Shown here piece after piece: positions 34,594 through 44,239 of a DNA stretch of 64,000 nucleotides. Positions within the stretch are counted from its first letter, which is position 1, and each line of letters begins with the position of its first letter. The notes beneath the pieces were generated by a model. It was not told where the DNA came from. It ran no database searches and saw only the letters and a program-made list of their open reading frames with translations. The stretch spans positions 124,001-188,000 of the forward strand of contig NZ_JAODBU010000007.1 of the NCBI RefSeq assembly GCF_025336545.1, given 5' to 3'. The translations under genes were made by a program, and so were the position numbers. Source of the stretch: Eubacterium_U album (GTDB taxonomy: Bacteria > Bacillota > Clostridia > Lachnospirales > Lachnospiraceae).

Positions 34594-35951
34594 AAAAAAT
34601 ATTCAAACTTAAAAAAAACAATACTTCTGTAAAAACTGAAGTTATTGCGGGTATTACAACATTTATGACAATGGCATATATTCTTGCTGTAAACCCTAAC
34701 ATCTTAAGTGCCTCAGGAATGGACAAAGAGGCTATTTTGATTGCTACATGTATAGCATCATTTGTTGGAACAATGTGTATGGCATTTATGGCAAATCTTC
34801 CATTTGCCTTATCAGCAGGTCTTGGATTAAATGCATACTTTGCTTACACAGTATGTGGAGAAATGGGATATTCATGGCAGATTGCTTTATTTGCGGTATT
34901 TGTAGAAGGTATTATATTTATAATTCTTTCATTAACAAATGTACGTGAAGCAATTTTTGATGCTATTCCTCTTAATCTTAAAAAGGCAGTATCAGTAGGT
35001 ATTGGTTTATTTATTGCATTTATCGGATTACAGAATGCAGGATTAGTAAATGATTCAGAATCTACACTTGTTACAATTACAGATTTTACAAGTAACTTCC
35101 ATACAGCAGGAATTTGTGCATTATTAGCAGTAATCGGTGTATTTATTACAGCTATTCTTTACATTAAGAGAGTAAAAGGTTCAATCTTAATAGGTATCGT
35201 TTCAACATGGGTTTTAGGAATTATTTGTGAACTTACAAAGATTTATGTTCCTGATAACGAAAGCTTTTTCTCAGTAATTCCAACACATTTTGTAAGCTTT
35301 GATTTTTCAGCTTTAGGAGAAACTTTTGGACAGTGCTTTAAACTTGATTTTAAAGCAGTAGGAATTGTTAACTTTATTATTGTAGTATTTGCATTCCTCT
35401 TTGTTGATTTATTTGATACATTAGGAACAATTATTGGTGTTAGTACAAAGGCTGGAATGCTTGATGAAAATGGAAAGCTTCCTAACATTAAACCAGCTCT
35501 TATGTCAGACGCTATTGCTACATCAGCAGGTGCTATTTTAGGTACATCAACAACAACAACATTCGTAGAATCTTCAGCAGGTGTTGCAGAAGGTGGTCGT
35601 ACAGGTTTGACAGCAGCAGTAACAGGTTTATTATTCCTTGTTTCAGTTGTTCTTTCACCATTATTTATTACTATTCCATCATTTGCTACAGCACCGGCAT
35701 TAATTATGGTAGGATTCCTTATGTTTGGAGCAGTAACAGATATTAAATTTACAGATGATAATTTGACAGATGCAATCCCTGCATATCTTTGCATTATTGC
35801 AATGCCATTGTTCTATAGTATCTCAGAAGGTATCTCAATCGGAATTATTTCATATGTATTATTAAATGCTATTTGCGGTAAAGCAAAAGAAGTAAAACCA
35901 TTGATGTACATTCTTGCAGTATTATTCGTATTAAAATATATATTCTTATAA
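34587..35951 (+). CDS. NCS2 family purine permease (AzgA/PbuG type)
   Basis: 454 residues, about 12-14 membrane helices. Takes up hypoxanthine, guanine or adenine by proton symport. Subgroup marks: KTEVIAGITTFMTMAYILAVNPNIL at the N-terminus, LSAGLGLNAYFAYTVC, LFVDLFDTLGTIIGVSTKAGM and ALMSDAIATSAGAILGTSTTTTFVESSAGVAEGGRTGLTA. No purine riboswitch core is seen upstream; instead a short overlapping leader peptide. Monocistronic, with a long imperfect hairpin downstream (about 35988-36073). Confidence 0.94.
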   Translation: MLEKIFKLKKNNTSVKTEVIAGITTFMTMAYILAVNPNILSASGMDKEAILIATCIASFVGTMCMAFMANLPFALSAGLGLNAYFAYTVCGEMGYSWQIALFAVFVEGIIFIILSLTNVREAIFDAIPLNLKKAVSVGIGLFIAFIGLQNAGLVNDSESTLVTITDFTSNFHTAGICALLAVIGVFITAILYIKRVKGSILIGIVSTWVLGIICELTKIYVPDNESFFSVIPTHFVSFDFSALGETFGQCFKLDFKAVGIVNFIIVVFAFLFVDLFDTLGTIIGVSTKAGMLDENGKLPNIKPALMSDAIATSAGAILGTSTTTTFVESSAGVAEGGRTGLTAAVTGLLFLVSVVLSPLFITIPSFATAPALIMVGFLMFGAVTDIKFTDDNLTDAIPAYLCIIAMPLFYSISEGISIGIISYVLLNAICGKAKEVKPLMYILAVLFVLKYIFL

Positions 35952-35987
35952 GAAGAAAAAATAGAATTTAAGAAAAAAACAGAAAAA

Positions 35988-36075
35988 CAAAAGGCCTTTG
36001 TCATTATTAGATGTCATCAATATGTTAGAAAAGAACTAATTATTGATAGTCATTGTGACAGAGGTCTTTTTGATG
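35988..36075 (+). terminator. Long-armed terminator after the purine permease
   Basis: AAAGGCCTTTGTCA (about 35989-36002) pairs imperfectly with TGTGACAGAGGTCTTTTT (about 36055-36072); the enclosed 50 bases also contain ATCAATA/TATTGAT. Confidence 0.6.
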
Positions 36076-36214
36076 AAAAACAAATTTTTGGATAGTTGAA
36101 TTAAAATAATGTATGAGATATTTATAAAATTCAAAAAATCTTAAAGAAATATTTATGTTTTTAATGTCGAAAATTGTTATTATACTATTTAGATAAGCAG
36201 AAAGAAGGTACGAT

Positions 36215-37081
36215 ATGTCAAGAAGAGCAGAAAACTTAAGAAGAAAAAGACAAAGAAAAATAATGTTAATTAGAAAATATATAAGATTTACATTTTGCTG
36301 TGTACTTATAGTAGTTTTGGCATTTGCAATTAATTATCTAAAGAAAAATATGAATAACATATCTGAAAGCGGAAATAGTGGCGGAAATGATGTAAAAAAA
36401 ATAAAAGAATCAAAAGAGGAATCAGCAAAAGATGTAATAAAAAACTATGCAGAAAAACATGGTTACACTTTAGAGGATTATCCGGAAAATATACAAAAAT
36501 TATTTGAAAGAAATAAAGAAACAAAAGATTTTGTCTTGAAATATCCTGAAAAAAAGGGAAAAGCATACGATATTGATTTTTCAAAATATAAGAAAACTAC
36601 AGAGGTTCCGCTATTTATGCAATGGGATCAGAGATGGGGTTATTATACATACGCAGGTGATTGTATGGGAATTACAGGCTGTGGACCGACATGCCTTTCG
36701 ATGGTGGCTGTTTATGTGACAGGAAATATAAAATATACTCCGAAAATGATTGCGGATTTTGCAATGAAAAATGGATATGCAGATGAAGAAAATGGTTCAG
36801 CATGGTCACTTATTTCAGAAGGTGGCAAGCAGCTTGGCATGCAAGTTATAGAAATACCGTTAGATGAACAAAGAGTAAAAGATAATTTGGAAGTAGGTAA
36901 TCCAATTATATGTGTAGTAGGACCAGGAGATTTTACGACACAGGGACATTTTATAGTATTAACTAAATATAAAGATGGAAAAGTAAGAGTTAATGATCCT
37001 AACAGTAAAGCAAATTCAAATAAGCAATGGGTGTTTGAAGATATAAAAGATCAGATAAAAAATCTATGGGTTTTAAGATAA
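36215..37081 (+). CDS. Membrane-anchored C39-like cysteine peptidase
   Basis: 288 residues. Basic N-terminus (RRAENLRRKRQRKIMLIRKYI) and one membrane helix (about 27-46), a charged linker, then a papain-like Peptidase_C39_2 domain. QWDQRWGYYTY is followed by the active-site GCGPTCLSM (Cys156), with a conserved His in TQGHFIVLTKY and Asn/Asp in RVNDPNSKANSNKQW. Faces outward by the positive-inside rule; likely a cell-surface protease or peptidoglycan-associated enzyme. The GNAT gene follows after 22 bases. Confidence 0.88.
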   Translation: MSRRAENLRRKRQRKIMLIRKYIRFTFCCVLIVVLAFAINYLKKNMNNISESGNSGGNDVKKIKESKEESAKDVIKNYAEKHGYTLEDYPENIQKLFERNKETKDFVLKYPEKKGKAYDIDFSKYKKTTEVPLFMQWDQRWGYYTYAGDCMGITGCGPTCLSMVAVYVTGNIKYTPKMIADFAMKNGYADEENGSAWSLISEGGKQLGMQVIEIPLDEQRVKDNLEVGNPIICVVGPGDFTTQGHFIVLTKYKDGKVRVNDPNSKANSNKQWVFEDIKDQIKNLWVLR

Positions 37082-37103
37082 ATTAAAGGATTAAAAATAA
37101 AAA

Positions 37104-37601
37104 ATGAAAGAAAATTTGAATTTTAAAGCAGGAGATATAAATAGATTAGAGGATATTTTTAAATTGTATGTTGATGCAAGAAGGACTAAAGGATGTACAT
37201 GGACAGAAGAATATCCAACAAAAGAAATAATAAAAAATGATATTTTAAGAGGGGATAGTTTTGTTATAGTTAATGAAAAAAACAATGAGATAATAGCAGC
37301 AATTTCAATAGATGATGATAAGTTAGTAGAAGAACAGAAATGCTGGTCAAAAGAACTAAAACCGGCAGGGGAACTGGCAAGACTGGTAATAGCTGAAGAA
37401 TATAGAGGTAATGGACTTGCAGGAAATTTGATACAAGGAGCCATGGAAAACTTACAAAAAAGAAAATATAAGGGAGTACATTATCTGGTAAGCCCAAATA
37501 ACGCTAACGCACTGAGAGCATATAAAAAAATGGAATTTAATGATTGTGGAAGAATATTTTTGTATGACCATGAATGGATATGCTATGAAAGGGGAATATA
37601 A
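37104..37601 (+). CDS. GNAT family N-acetyltransferase
   Basis: 165 residues. Acetyl-CoA-binding motif A is clear: ELARLVIAEEYRGNGLAGNLIQGAM (RGNGLA loop), followed by NNANALRAYKKMEFNDCG. The acceptor substrate is unknown. RBS AAAGGA; probably co-transcribed with the peptidase 22 bases upstream. Confidence 0.88.
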   Translation: MKENLNFKAGDINRLEDIFKLYVDARRTKGCTWTEEYPTKEIIKNDILRGDSFVIVNEKNNEIIAAISIDDDKLVEEQKCWSKELKPAGELARLVIAEEYRGNGLAGNLIQGAMENLQKRKYKGVHYLVSPNNANALRAYKKMEFNDCGRIFLYDHEWICYERGI

Positions 37602-37603
37602 AA

Positions 37604-37720
37604 AGGTATAAATATAATAAAAAGTGTAGAAAAGGTGCAATAAAAAAGAATAACATTAAAAAATGATTCAAAAAACAATAAAAAAGTATAAAAAGCATAA
37701 TAAAAAAGTTACCAGATTAG
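37604..37720 (+). repeat. A-rich degenerate repeat tract
   Basis: Repeated variants of (A)ATAAAAAAG separated by short spacers, about ten times between the GNAT gene and the next promoter. No gene supported. Confidence 0.5.
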
Positions 37721-37733
37721 TAATTGAGTTTTG

Positions 37734-37761
37734 TTGAATAAAACTGTATATGTAGTATAAT
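37734..37761 (+). promoter_or_regulatory. Promoter for the c-di-GMP protein
   Basis: TTGAAT (37734-37739), 16-base spacer, TATAAT (37756-37761). Confidence 0.6.
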
Positions 37762-37861
37762 ATTCATATGGAATAACGGAAAATTAATATTCAATTTAGA
37801 AAAATTATAATAATGACTATAGATTGATTATAAATGCGAGATAATAATGACTGGAGGACAT

Positions 37862-40800
37862 ATGAAGAAAACGGTTTTAGTTGTTGAAGACCAGGAAATG
37901 AACAGAGAAATTCTTAAAGCCTTATTAGAAGACAGATATACTGTTATTGGGGCTGAGAATGGTCTTGAGGCATTAGAAATTTTAAAAACAGACAGTGAAC
38001 GTATTTCTGCAATTTTATTAGACATTGTAATGCCGGTTATGGACGGATATGGATTTCTTGAAGAATTTAAGAAAGAACCGGAATATAATAAAATACCTGT
38101 AATTGTAACAACAGATAAAGATGCGGATGAAACGGAAGAGAAGGCCTTGGCTTTAGGCGCTAATGATTTTGTAAATAAGCCATATAATATCAAAGTATTG
38201 CTTAGAAGAATCGATAATCTTATCGATATGAAAGAATCTATTTACAGACTTAGAGATGCTGAAAGAGATTCTTTGACAGGAGCTTATAACAGAAAGGCTT
38301 TTTATAGAAAGGCAAAAGAAATAATAAAAAGTAATCCGGAAGAAAAATATCAAATTATTGCGTCAGATATAGAAAAATTTAAATATTTTAATGATGCATT
38401 TGGATGGAAAGAGGGAGACAGCCTTTTAAAATTTTATACTGAGATGCTAAATGGAATATTTGAAAATAAGGATGTGTTGTTTGCCCGTGCCCATTCAGAT
38501 ATTTTTTACTTTTTATCTAAGGAATCCGATAATATAATTAATACTTTAATATATGCTACGAAGATGGTATATCATAGATTTTATGAAGCAAAAATAAGTT
38601 TTAAATTTGGTGTATACAATATTGAAGATAAGAGCATCATTATAAATTCTATGTGCGATAATGCTATTGCAGCATGTAATCAGGCTAAACTCACATATGA
38701 TCATGATGTGTACATATATGACGATGCATTAATGAGTAAAAATCAGCAGAATATTCAGATTACAAAAACTATGAAACAATCTCTTATGAATGAGGATTTC
38801 AAGGTGTATTATCAGCCTAAATATGATATTCAGACTAATAAGATGATTGGAGCAGAGGCACTTATAAGATGGCAACATCCGGAATTAGGATTTATTTCGC
38901 CGGGTGAATTTATTCCGATATTTGAAGAAAATGGATTTATTACTGAACTCGATATATATATATGGGAGCATGTATGTGGATTCATTGAGAAAATGAAGAA
39001 TGAACACAATAAGATTCTTCCGGTATCTGTCAATGTATCAAGAAAAGATATTTACAAAGAAGGACTTCCGGAGATTCTTAAAAGTATGGTTGAAAGACAT
39101 AATCTATCACCTACATACTTACACTTAGAAATTACAGAATCAGCATATATGGAAAATACTGAAAATATTTTAGAAGTAGTCAGAAGATTAAAAGAATATG
39201 GATTTATTATAGAGATGGATGACTTTGGAAGTGGATATTCATCATTGAATATTTTAGCTGAACTTCCAATAGATATAATTAAGCTTGATATGAAATTCAT
39301 TCAGAATGAACAGAAAAATAAGAATAGCCATAATATTATCAGTTCAATAGTAAATCTGGCAAAATGGATGAATCTTATAATTGTAGTTGAAGGTGCAGAG
39401 ATAGAAGAACATATTCAGTATTTGAGAAGATTAAAATGTAATTTTGTACAGGGATATTATTTCTCAAGACCGATACCTGAACAGGAATTTAAAAATAAAT
39501 TATTAAGTGAAGATATAATTCCAATTTTTAATTTAGAGAGTTATAAAGAGTACAAGAAATTATCAATAGATGACCAGAACGGCGAGACAGAAGTGATAGT
39601 CCTTGTGGATGAATTACAAAGAAACCGTGAAATGTTTAGAAACTATCTGGATACGGAATATAGATTTGTAGAGTTTGACAATGAAGAAGAAGCTTATCAA
39701 TTTATAAAGAAGAATTATTACAACATTATTTTAACAGTTGTAGATACTAATATAAATGAAGAAGATAAGTTTCATTTACTTTACGAAATGAAAAAGAACG
39801 ATAAATTAGATGAGATTCCGGTATTATATACAACAGGTGACAATGAAAATGTATATAAAGATATTGCATTTAAAAACGGTGCAGATGGTATGCTGTTTAA
39901 ACCATATGACAAATATGAATTAAACAATACGGTTGAAAGATTATTTGAAGAGCATCGTAAAAAGGTAATTCAGAAATTACGAGTTGTTGAAGGTCAGGTT
40001 AAACTTGATACAATGACAGGACTTCTTAACAGAAAAGAGTTTGAAAGACAGGTAAGATTGTTCTTGAGCAGTTCAGGAAAAGAAGCTATATTCCTTATGA
40101 TTGATATTGATAATTTTAAGGGAGTAAATGATAGTCTTGGACACATTATGGGTGATCAGGCAATAATTAATGTGGCCAATATTCTTGACAGTGCTTTTTC
40201 AGAAGAAAATTTATCGTGTAGATTTGGTGGAGACGAATTTGCTGTATTTATAAAGCGTGGAATGACAATAGATGAACTTAATAACGAAATGGAAATATTG
40301 AGAAATAAACTACGTATTAATGTGGGAGAAATGAAGATTTCATGTTCAATGGGTGTTGCAATGTTTCCGGCTCATGCGACAGAATATAAAGAACTTTACA
40401 GATGTGCTGACATGGCACTTATTCAGGCTAAGAAATTAGGAAAGAATCAGTTCCAGATATATACAGGTAATGAAGAAATGTCAATGCCTATAGATGTTAG
40501 AAACATGGGATGGCTTATTGAAGAATCACATGAAATTATATTTATATGCAATGAAAAAACAAAAGAATTATTGTATATGAATCGTGCAGCAAAGGAAGAA
40601 TTAACTTCTGATAAAACAAAAGAACTTATTGGATTAAAATGTCATGAGACAATATGGGATTCGAATGCACCATGTGAACATTGTGATAAATTCTGTAATG
40701 AACTTATTAAAGAAGTTGACGTTAAGAATGAGGATACAGGTAAGACATATAATATTAGAATAAGAAAAGTACCTTGGAATTCAGGGTATGCGCTTATACA

Positions 40801-41206
40801 TTTTGCAGAAGATATTACAAAGAAAATACAGGATGATAATATTATTAATGGAATGCTTGATAATATTAGATTTGGACTGGAAGAAGAAAAATACATATAT
40901 TGGCACGTATCAATGGATACCAATATTTGCGATTTAGGAACAAAGACAAAAGAAACATTTAATGTAGAAGCGGATAATGTTGATTATATAGAATTTATTA
41001 AGGGAAATGTAATCGTAAATGAAGACGTTGATAAATTTATTGAATTCTATAAACAAACAAAATTACAGAAAACAAATAAAAAAATTCAGATAAATTGTTT
41101 TGACAAGGATGGAAAAGTAAGAAAAGCTTTATTAAGTCATATTGTTTTATACACACCAACTGAAAAAAACAATGGAGTAATTGGATTGCTTAATTATATT
41201 GATTAA
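37862..41206 (+). CDS. REC-GGDEF-EAL-REC-GGDEF-PAS cyclic-di-GMP signalling protein
   Basis: 1114 residues from the ATG at 37862 (GGAGG 6 bases upstream). Soluble, no membrane segment. Order: receiver 1 with phospho-acceptor D54 and MPVMDG; a degenerate GGDEF domain (DSLTGAYNRKAF retained, the signature replaced by AHSDI); an EAL phosphodiesterase domain with EAL at 332-334, MDDFGSGYSS and KLD; a degenerate receiver 2 (about 575-690, TVVDTN at the acceptor site); a complete GGDEF cyclase at 789-793 in CRFGGDEFAVF; then a PAS-like C-terminus with a CEHCDKFC cluster (about residues 940-947) that could bind metal or sense redox. It may make and break c-di-GMP. No cognate kinase adjacent; the orphan kinase at 57209 has its own receiver. 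Confidence 0.93.
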   Translation: MKKTVLVVEDQEMNREILKALLEDRYTVIGAENGLEALEILKTDSERISAILLDIVMPVMDGYGFLEEFKKEPEYNKIPVIVTTDKDADETEEKALALGANDFVNKPYNIKVLLRRIDNLIDMKESIYRLRDAERDSLTGAYNRKAFYRKAKEIIKSNPEEKYQIIASDIEKFKYFNDAFGWKEGDSLLKFYTEMLNGIFENKDVLFARAHSDIFYFLSKESDNIINTLIYATKMVYHRFYEAKISFKFGVYNIEDKSIIINSMCDNAIAACNQAKLTYDHDVYIYDDALMSKNQQNIQITKTMKQSLMNEDFKVYYQPKYDIQTNKMIGAEALIRWQHPELGFISPGEFIPIFEENGFITELDIYIWEHVCGFIEKMKNEHNKILPVSVNVSRKDIYKEGLPEILKSMVERHNLSPTYLHLEITESAYMENTENILEVVRRLKEYGFIIEMDDFGSGYSSLNILAELPIDIIKLDMKFIQNEQKNKNSHNIISSIVNLAKWMNLIIVVEGAEIEEHIQYLRRLKCNFVQGYYFSRPIPEQEFKNKLLSEDIIPIFNLESYKEYKKLSIDDQNGETEVIVLVDELQRNREMFRNYLDTEYRFVEFDNEEEAYQFIKKNYYNIILTVVDTNINEEDKFHLLYEMKKNDKLDEIPVLYTTGDNENVYKDIAFKNGADGMLFKPYDKYELNNTVERLFEEHRKKVIQKLRVVEGQVKLDTMTGLLNRKEFERQVRLFLSSSGKEAIFLMIDIDNFKGVNDSLGHIMGDQAIINVANILDSAFSEENLSCRFGGDEFAVFIKRGMTIDELNNEMEILRNKLRINVGEMKISCSMGVAMFPAHATEYKELYRCADMALIQAKKLGKNQFQIYTGNEEMSMPIDVRNMGWLIEESHEIIFICNEKTKELLYMNRAAKEELTSDKTKELIGLKCHETIWDSNAPCEHCDKFCNELIKEVDVKNEDTGKTYNIRIRKVPWNSGYALIHFAEDITKKIQDDNIINGMLDNIRFGLEEEKYIYWHVSMDTNICDLGTKTKETFNVEADNVDYIEFIKGNVIVNEDVDKFIEFYKQTKLQKTNKKIQINCFDKDGKVRKALLSHIVLYTPTEKNNGVIGLLNYID

Positions 41207-41582
41207 ATGAAGTTGCAAAGATTATAATTTTATGCAGATAATTAAAGTTTTGCAAGTGTTTAGTTAATATTTAACAGGCAGTAAATATTACAAGAAAATC
41301 TGAATCTGTAAATACTTTAAATAATCTGAATTTTGACACCTACATTTATATATTGTATAATGTGTGTGTTTGCAGCTATAAGGAGCCGTAAGGCTCCTTA
41401 TGTTATATATCGGGGAAGAGAAAATGATATATAAAGACTATATGTGAGTATGTAGTTGGTGCATACAAAGGCTTCTATAGTTTATATAAGTCAAAGAGGT
41501 ATCACTTTTATATAAGAGAATTTCAATGAACAAAGGATTATGGGTATCCTTAATTAACCCAAATATAAAAAGGAGGAAATAA
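41207..41582 (+). other. Promoter and structured leader of the NYN gene
   Basis: 376 bases. After a consensus promoter (41333-41361) an mRNA leader of about 215 bases reaches the NYN start. It opens with a strong hairpin TAAGGAGCC-GTAA-GGCTCCTTA (41379-41400), and contains the direct repeat TTTATATAAG (about 41474 and 41509) and a 3' hairpin AAGGAT/ATCCTT (about 41535-41552) just before the AGGAGG. No named riboswitch or ncRNA family is recognised. Confidence 0.6.
41333..41361 (+). promoter_or_regulatory. Consensus sigma-A promoter
   Basis: TTGACA (41333-41338), exact 17-base spacer, TATAAT (41356-41361): a perfect match to consensus, the strongest promoter in the window. Confidence 0.9.
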
Positions 41583-42341
41583 ATGTTCGGATTAAAAAAA
41601 GATAAAAAACCGGAAGCACAAGTGTTTGTTGACTATGAACATTGGTATTATGCATACAGAAATAAGTTTCAGATGAAGCCTAATATTGAAGAGTGGATTG
41701 AAGAACTAAAACAGGAATATAATATTACAAGATTGTATGTTTTTGGGGATTTTTCAAAATATAATATAGGAAATGATTTAGAAAGATTAAAAGGAATTAC
41801 TAAGAATATTATACATACAGCCAGCGATAAAGAAGGCGTTGATAAAGATTTTACGGATGTGATTATTTTAGATGCGATTTATAGAAGTGCTGCAAAAAAG
41901 GACAAAACTAAAGTATATGTTTTATTTACAGGGGATGCGCATTTTACTAAAGTTGCAGAATACTTAAAGGAAATAGGCAAAAAAGTTATTATTTATGGGG
42001 TTAAATATTCATTTAGCAATAAACTTAAATCAGTCGCAACAAGTTATGTCGAGATGCCAAGACAGTCACAGGAAAAACATCATTATAATGAACTTATTCT
42101 AAATAGTTTATATAAACAGAAACAGAAAAATCGTTCAGTTGTTACATATTGGAAGACCATTCAGTGTGTAGCGGATTATAATAAAGTTCCGAAAGATAAA
42201 GTAAAGGTTGCTGTTGACGGATTAATAAAACAGAAGTATTTATATCAGGAAGAGAAGAAATTTAAGAGGGGAAAAGTTGTTTCTGTATTGAAAGCAGATT
42301 GGAATAAGATTTCAAATGATGGTATTTGGGAGAAGGAATAA
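41583..42341 (+). CDS. NYN-domain (PIN-like) ribonuclease-type protein
   Basis: 252 residues. N-terminal NYN fold with conserved acidic residues: QVFVDYEHWYYAYRN (first Asp), LYVFGDFSKY, KEGVDKDFTDVIILDAIYR (central Asp pair) and YVLFTGDAHFTKVAEYLKEIGKKVIIYG (third acidic site). This set is shared with metal-dependent RNases. The C-terminal 90 residues (RSVVTYWKTIQCVADYNKVPKDKVKVAVDGLI) look like a winged-helix module. Target unknown. AGGAGG RBS, consensus promoter and a long structured leader suggest tight post-transcriptional control, perhaps by itself (inference). Confidence 0.85.
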   Translation: MFGLKKDKKPEAQVFVDYEHWYYAYRNKFQMKPNIEEWIEELKQEYNITRLYVFGDFSKYNIGNDLERLKGITKNIIHTASDKEGVDKDFTDVIILDAIYRSAAKKDKTKVYVLFTGDAHFTKVAEYLKEIGKKVIIYGVKYSFSNKLKSVATSYVEMPRQSQEKHHYNELILNSLYKQKQKNRSVVTYWKTIQCVADYNKVPKDKVKVAVDGLIKQKYLYQEEKKFKRGKVVSVLKADWNKISNDGIWEKE

Positions 42342-42490
42342 AAATTCCGTTTATCTAAAAGCAAATTCCACAGCACGATGGAAGAGTGAAATTTAAAATT
42401 TTAATTTTGGAAGGAATAAAAATATTAAAAAACAGTTGATTTTTTTGCTACAAAAAGTTAGTATAGAAAAAGATTAATTATTTATAAGAC

Positions 42491-42741
42491 GTTGAGAGGA
42501 AGAAGTAACTTAATTGTACTTGCAAGAGAGTAATCGGTTGGTGTGAGATTATGAAGTAGATTTTGTGAAATACATCCTGGAGTTACAACCTGAAAAGAAA
42601 TGAGTAGGGAATGTCGGGAGCGCCCGTTATAGCGCAAGAGTGTGTTTGCACTCGTAGAGGAAGATTTCGTGAGAAATTTTTATTTAGAGGTGGTACCGCA
42701 GTTAATGCCCTCTGTATCGTAAGATGCAGAGGTTTTTTTTA
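42491..42741 (+). promoter_or_regulatory. T-box riboswitch, tyrosine-specific
   Basis: Leader sensing uncharged tRNA-Tyr. Stem I starts near GAGAGGAAGAAGTAACTT with the AG-bulge region GTGAGATTATGAAG. The specifier loop reads GAAATACATCC, giving codon TAC (Tyr) at 42571-42573. The T-box AGAGGTGGTACCGC is at 42686-42699. The terminator CCTCTGTATC-GTAA-GATGCAGAGG with eight T ends it; the antiterminator would pair with the T-box side. Confidence 0.95.
42709..42741 (+). terminator. T-box regulated terminator
   Basis: Ten-base stem CCTCTGTATC/GATGCAGAGG followed by TTTTTTTT; read through when uncharged tRNA-Tyr binds. Confidence 0.93.
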
Positions 42742-42907
42742 TGTATGGCAAGGTCATATTTATGAATCTAAGCTTAAAAAATGCAATTTTAATTTTCGCA
42801 GATAATAGAAAATTGCATATCGGTATCAAAAATTTAATAAGTATCCTAATAACTTGAAACACTTATAAAGAAATTTAATGAATTTTAATTTAAGAAAGGA
42901 AAAAAAG

Positions 42908-44131
42908 ATGACAATTTATGATGAATTAGTAGCACGTGGTCTTATAGCCCAGGTTACAGATGAAGAAGAAATTAAAGAATTAATTAACACAGGAAAAGCA
43001 ACATTTTATATTGGATTTGATCCTACAGCAGATTCACTTCATGTAGGTCATTTTATGGCTTTATGTCTTATGAAGAGATTACAGATGGCAGGCAACAGAC
43101 CTGTTGTATTGCTTGGTGGTGGAACAGGATACATAGGTGATCCTTCAGGACGTAACGATTTACGTCAGATGCTTACACCTGAAACAATTGAACATAACTG
43201 CGAATGTTTTAAGAAGCAGATGGAAAGATTTATTGATTTTGGAGAAGGTGGAGCTATTGCAGTAAACAATGCTGATTGGTTATTAAAACTTAACTACATT
43301 GATGTATTACGTGAAGTAGGACCATGTTTCTCAGTTAACAATATGCTTCGTGCAGAATGCTACAAGCAGAGAATGGAAAAAGGTTTAACATTCCTTGAAT
43401 TTAACTATATGATTATGCAGTCATATGACTTTTATCATTTATTTAAAGAATATGGATGTAACATGCAGTTTGGTGGAGATGATCAGTGGTCAAATATGTT
43501 GGGTGGTACAGAATTAATCCGTCGTAAACTTGGAAAAGATGCTTATGCCATGACAATTACACTTCTTATGAATTCAGAAGGAAAGAAAATGGGTAAGACA
43601 GCTAACGGAGCAGTATGGCTTGACGCTAATAAAACATCTCCATTTGAATTTTACCAGTACTGGAGAAATGTAGGAGATAAAGACGTATTAAAATGTATCC
43701 GTATGTTAACATTCCTTCCACTTGAAGAAATTGATAAGATGGATGAATGGGAAGGAAGCCAGTTAAATAAAGCAAAAGAAATTCTTGCATTCGAACTTAC
43801 AAAGATGGTTCATGGTGAAGAAGAAGCAAAGAAAGCTGAAGAAGCATCAAAGGCATTATTTGCAGGTGGTGGAGATGATTCAAATATGCCAACATCTACA
43901 ATTACACCGGATCAGTTAACAGATGGTGGAATTGGAATCATGGATTTAATGGTAACTTGTGGATTAGCAGGAACAAAGAGTGAAGCAAGAAGACTTGTAC
44001 AGCAGGGTGGCGTATCTGTTAATGATGAGAAAGTTACAGATATAGGTTTTGTTGTTACAGAATCAATGTTAAAAGACGGAGCTAAGATTAAAAAGGGTAA
44101 GAAGAAATTCCATAAGGCAATTATGGACTAA
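42908..44131 (+). CDS. tyrS: Tyrosyl-tRNA synthetase
   Basis: Charges tRNA-Tyr. 407 residues from the ATG at 42908 (RBS AAGGA); an upstream in-frame ATG at 42878 adds ten lysine-rich residues and lies before the RBS. Class I signature HIGH appears as HVGH in DSLHVGHFMAL, and KMSKS as KMGKT in SEGKKMGKTANGAVWL. Tyr/Asp specificity stretch YMIMQSYDFYHLF and QFGGDDQWSNMLGG. C-terminal S4 RNA-binding domain present. The specifier codon of the T-box upstream agrees with the assignment. Confidence 0.98.
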   Translation: MTIYDELVARGLIAQVTDEEEIKELINTGKATFYIGFDPTADSLHVGHFMALCLMKRLQMAGNRPVVLLGGGTGYIGDPSGRNDLRQMLTPETIEHNCECFKKQMERFIDFGEGGAIAVNNADWLLKLNYIDVLREVGPCFSVNNMLRAECYKQRMEKGLTFLEFNYMIMQSYDFYHLFKEYGCNMQFGGDDQWSNMLGGTELIRRKLGKDAYAMTITLLMNSEGKKMGKTANGAVWLDANKTSPFEFYQYWRNVGDKDVLKCIRMLTFLPLEEIDKMDEWEGSQLNKAKEILAFELTKMVHGEEEAKKAEEASKALFAGGGDDSNMPTSTITPDQLTDGGIGIMDLMVTCGLAGTKSEARRLVQQGGVSVNDEKVTDIGFVVTESMLKDGAKIKKGKKKFHKAIMD

Positions 44132-44164
44132 GCTTTAATTCAGAATCGATAATACAAAAAGTAG

Positions 44165-44229
44165 AACACTTATTACATTCTAAGTAATTATGGTAAGAAA
44201 TTTTCATAGAATGTAATAAGTGTTTTTTT
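44165..44229 (+). terminator. Terminator of tyrS
   Basis: Perfect 17-base arms: AACACTTATTACATTCT (44165-44181) and its complement ending at 44224, followed by T-run. It ends only about 10 bases before the next start codon. Confidence 0.9.
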
Positions 44230-44239
44230 AGGTATGTTT

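Noticed and set aside
42611..42862. Short ORFs on both strands within the tyrS leader
   Set aside because: They lie in the T-box riboswitch and its terminator.
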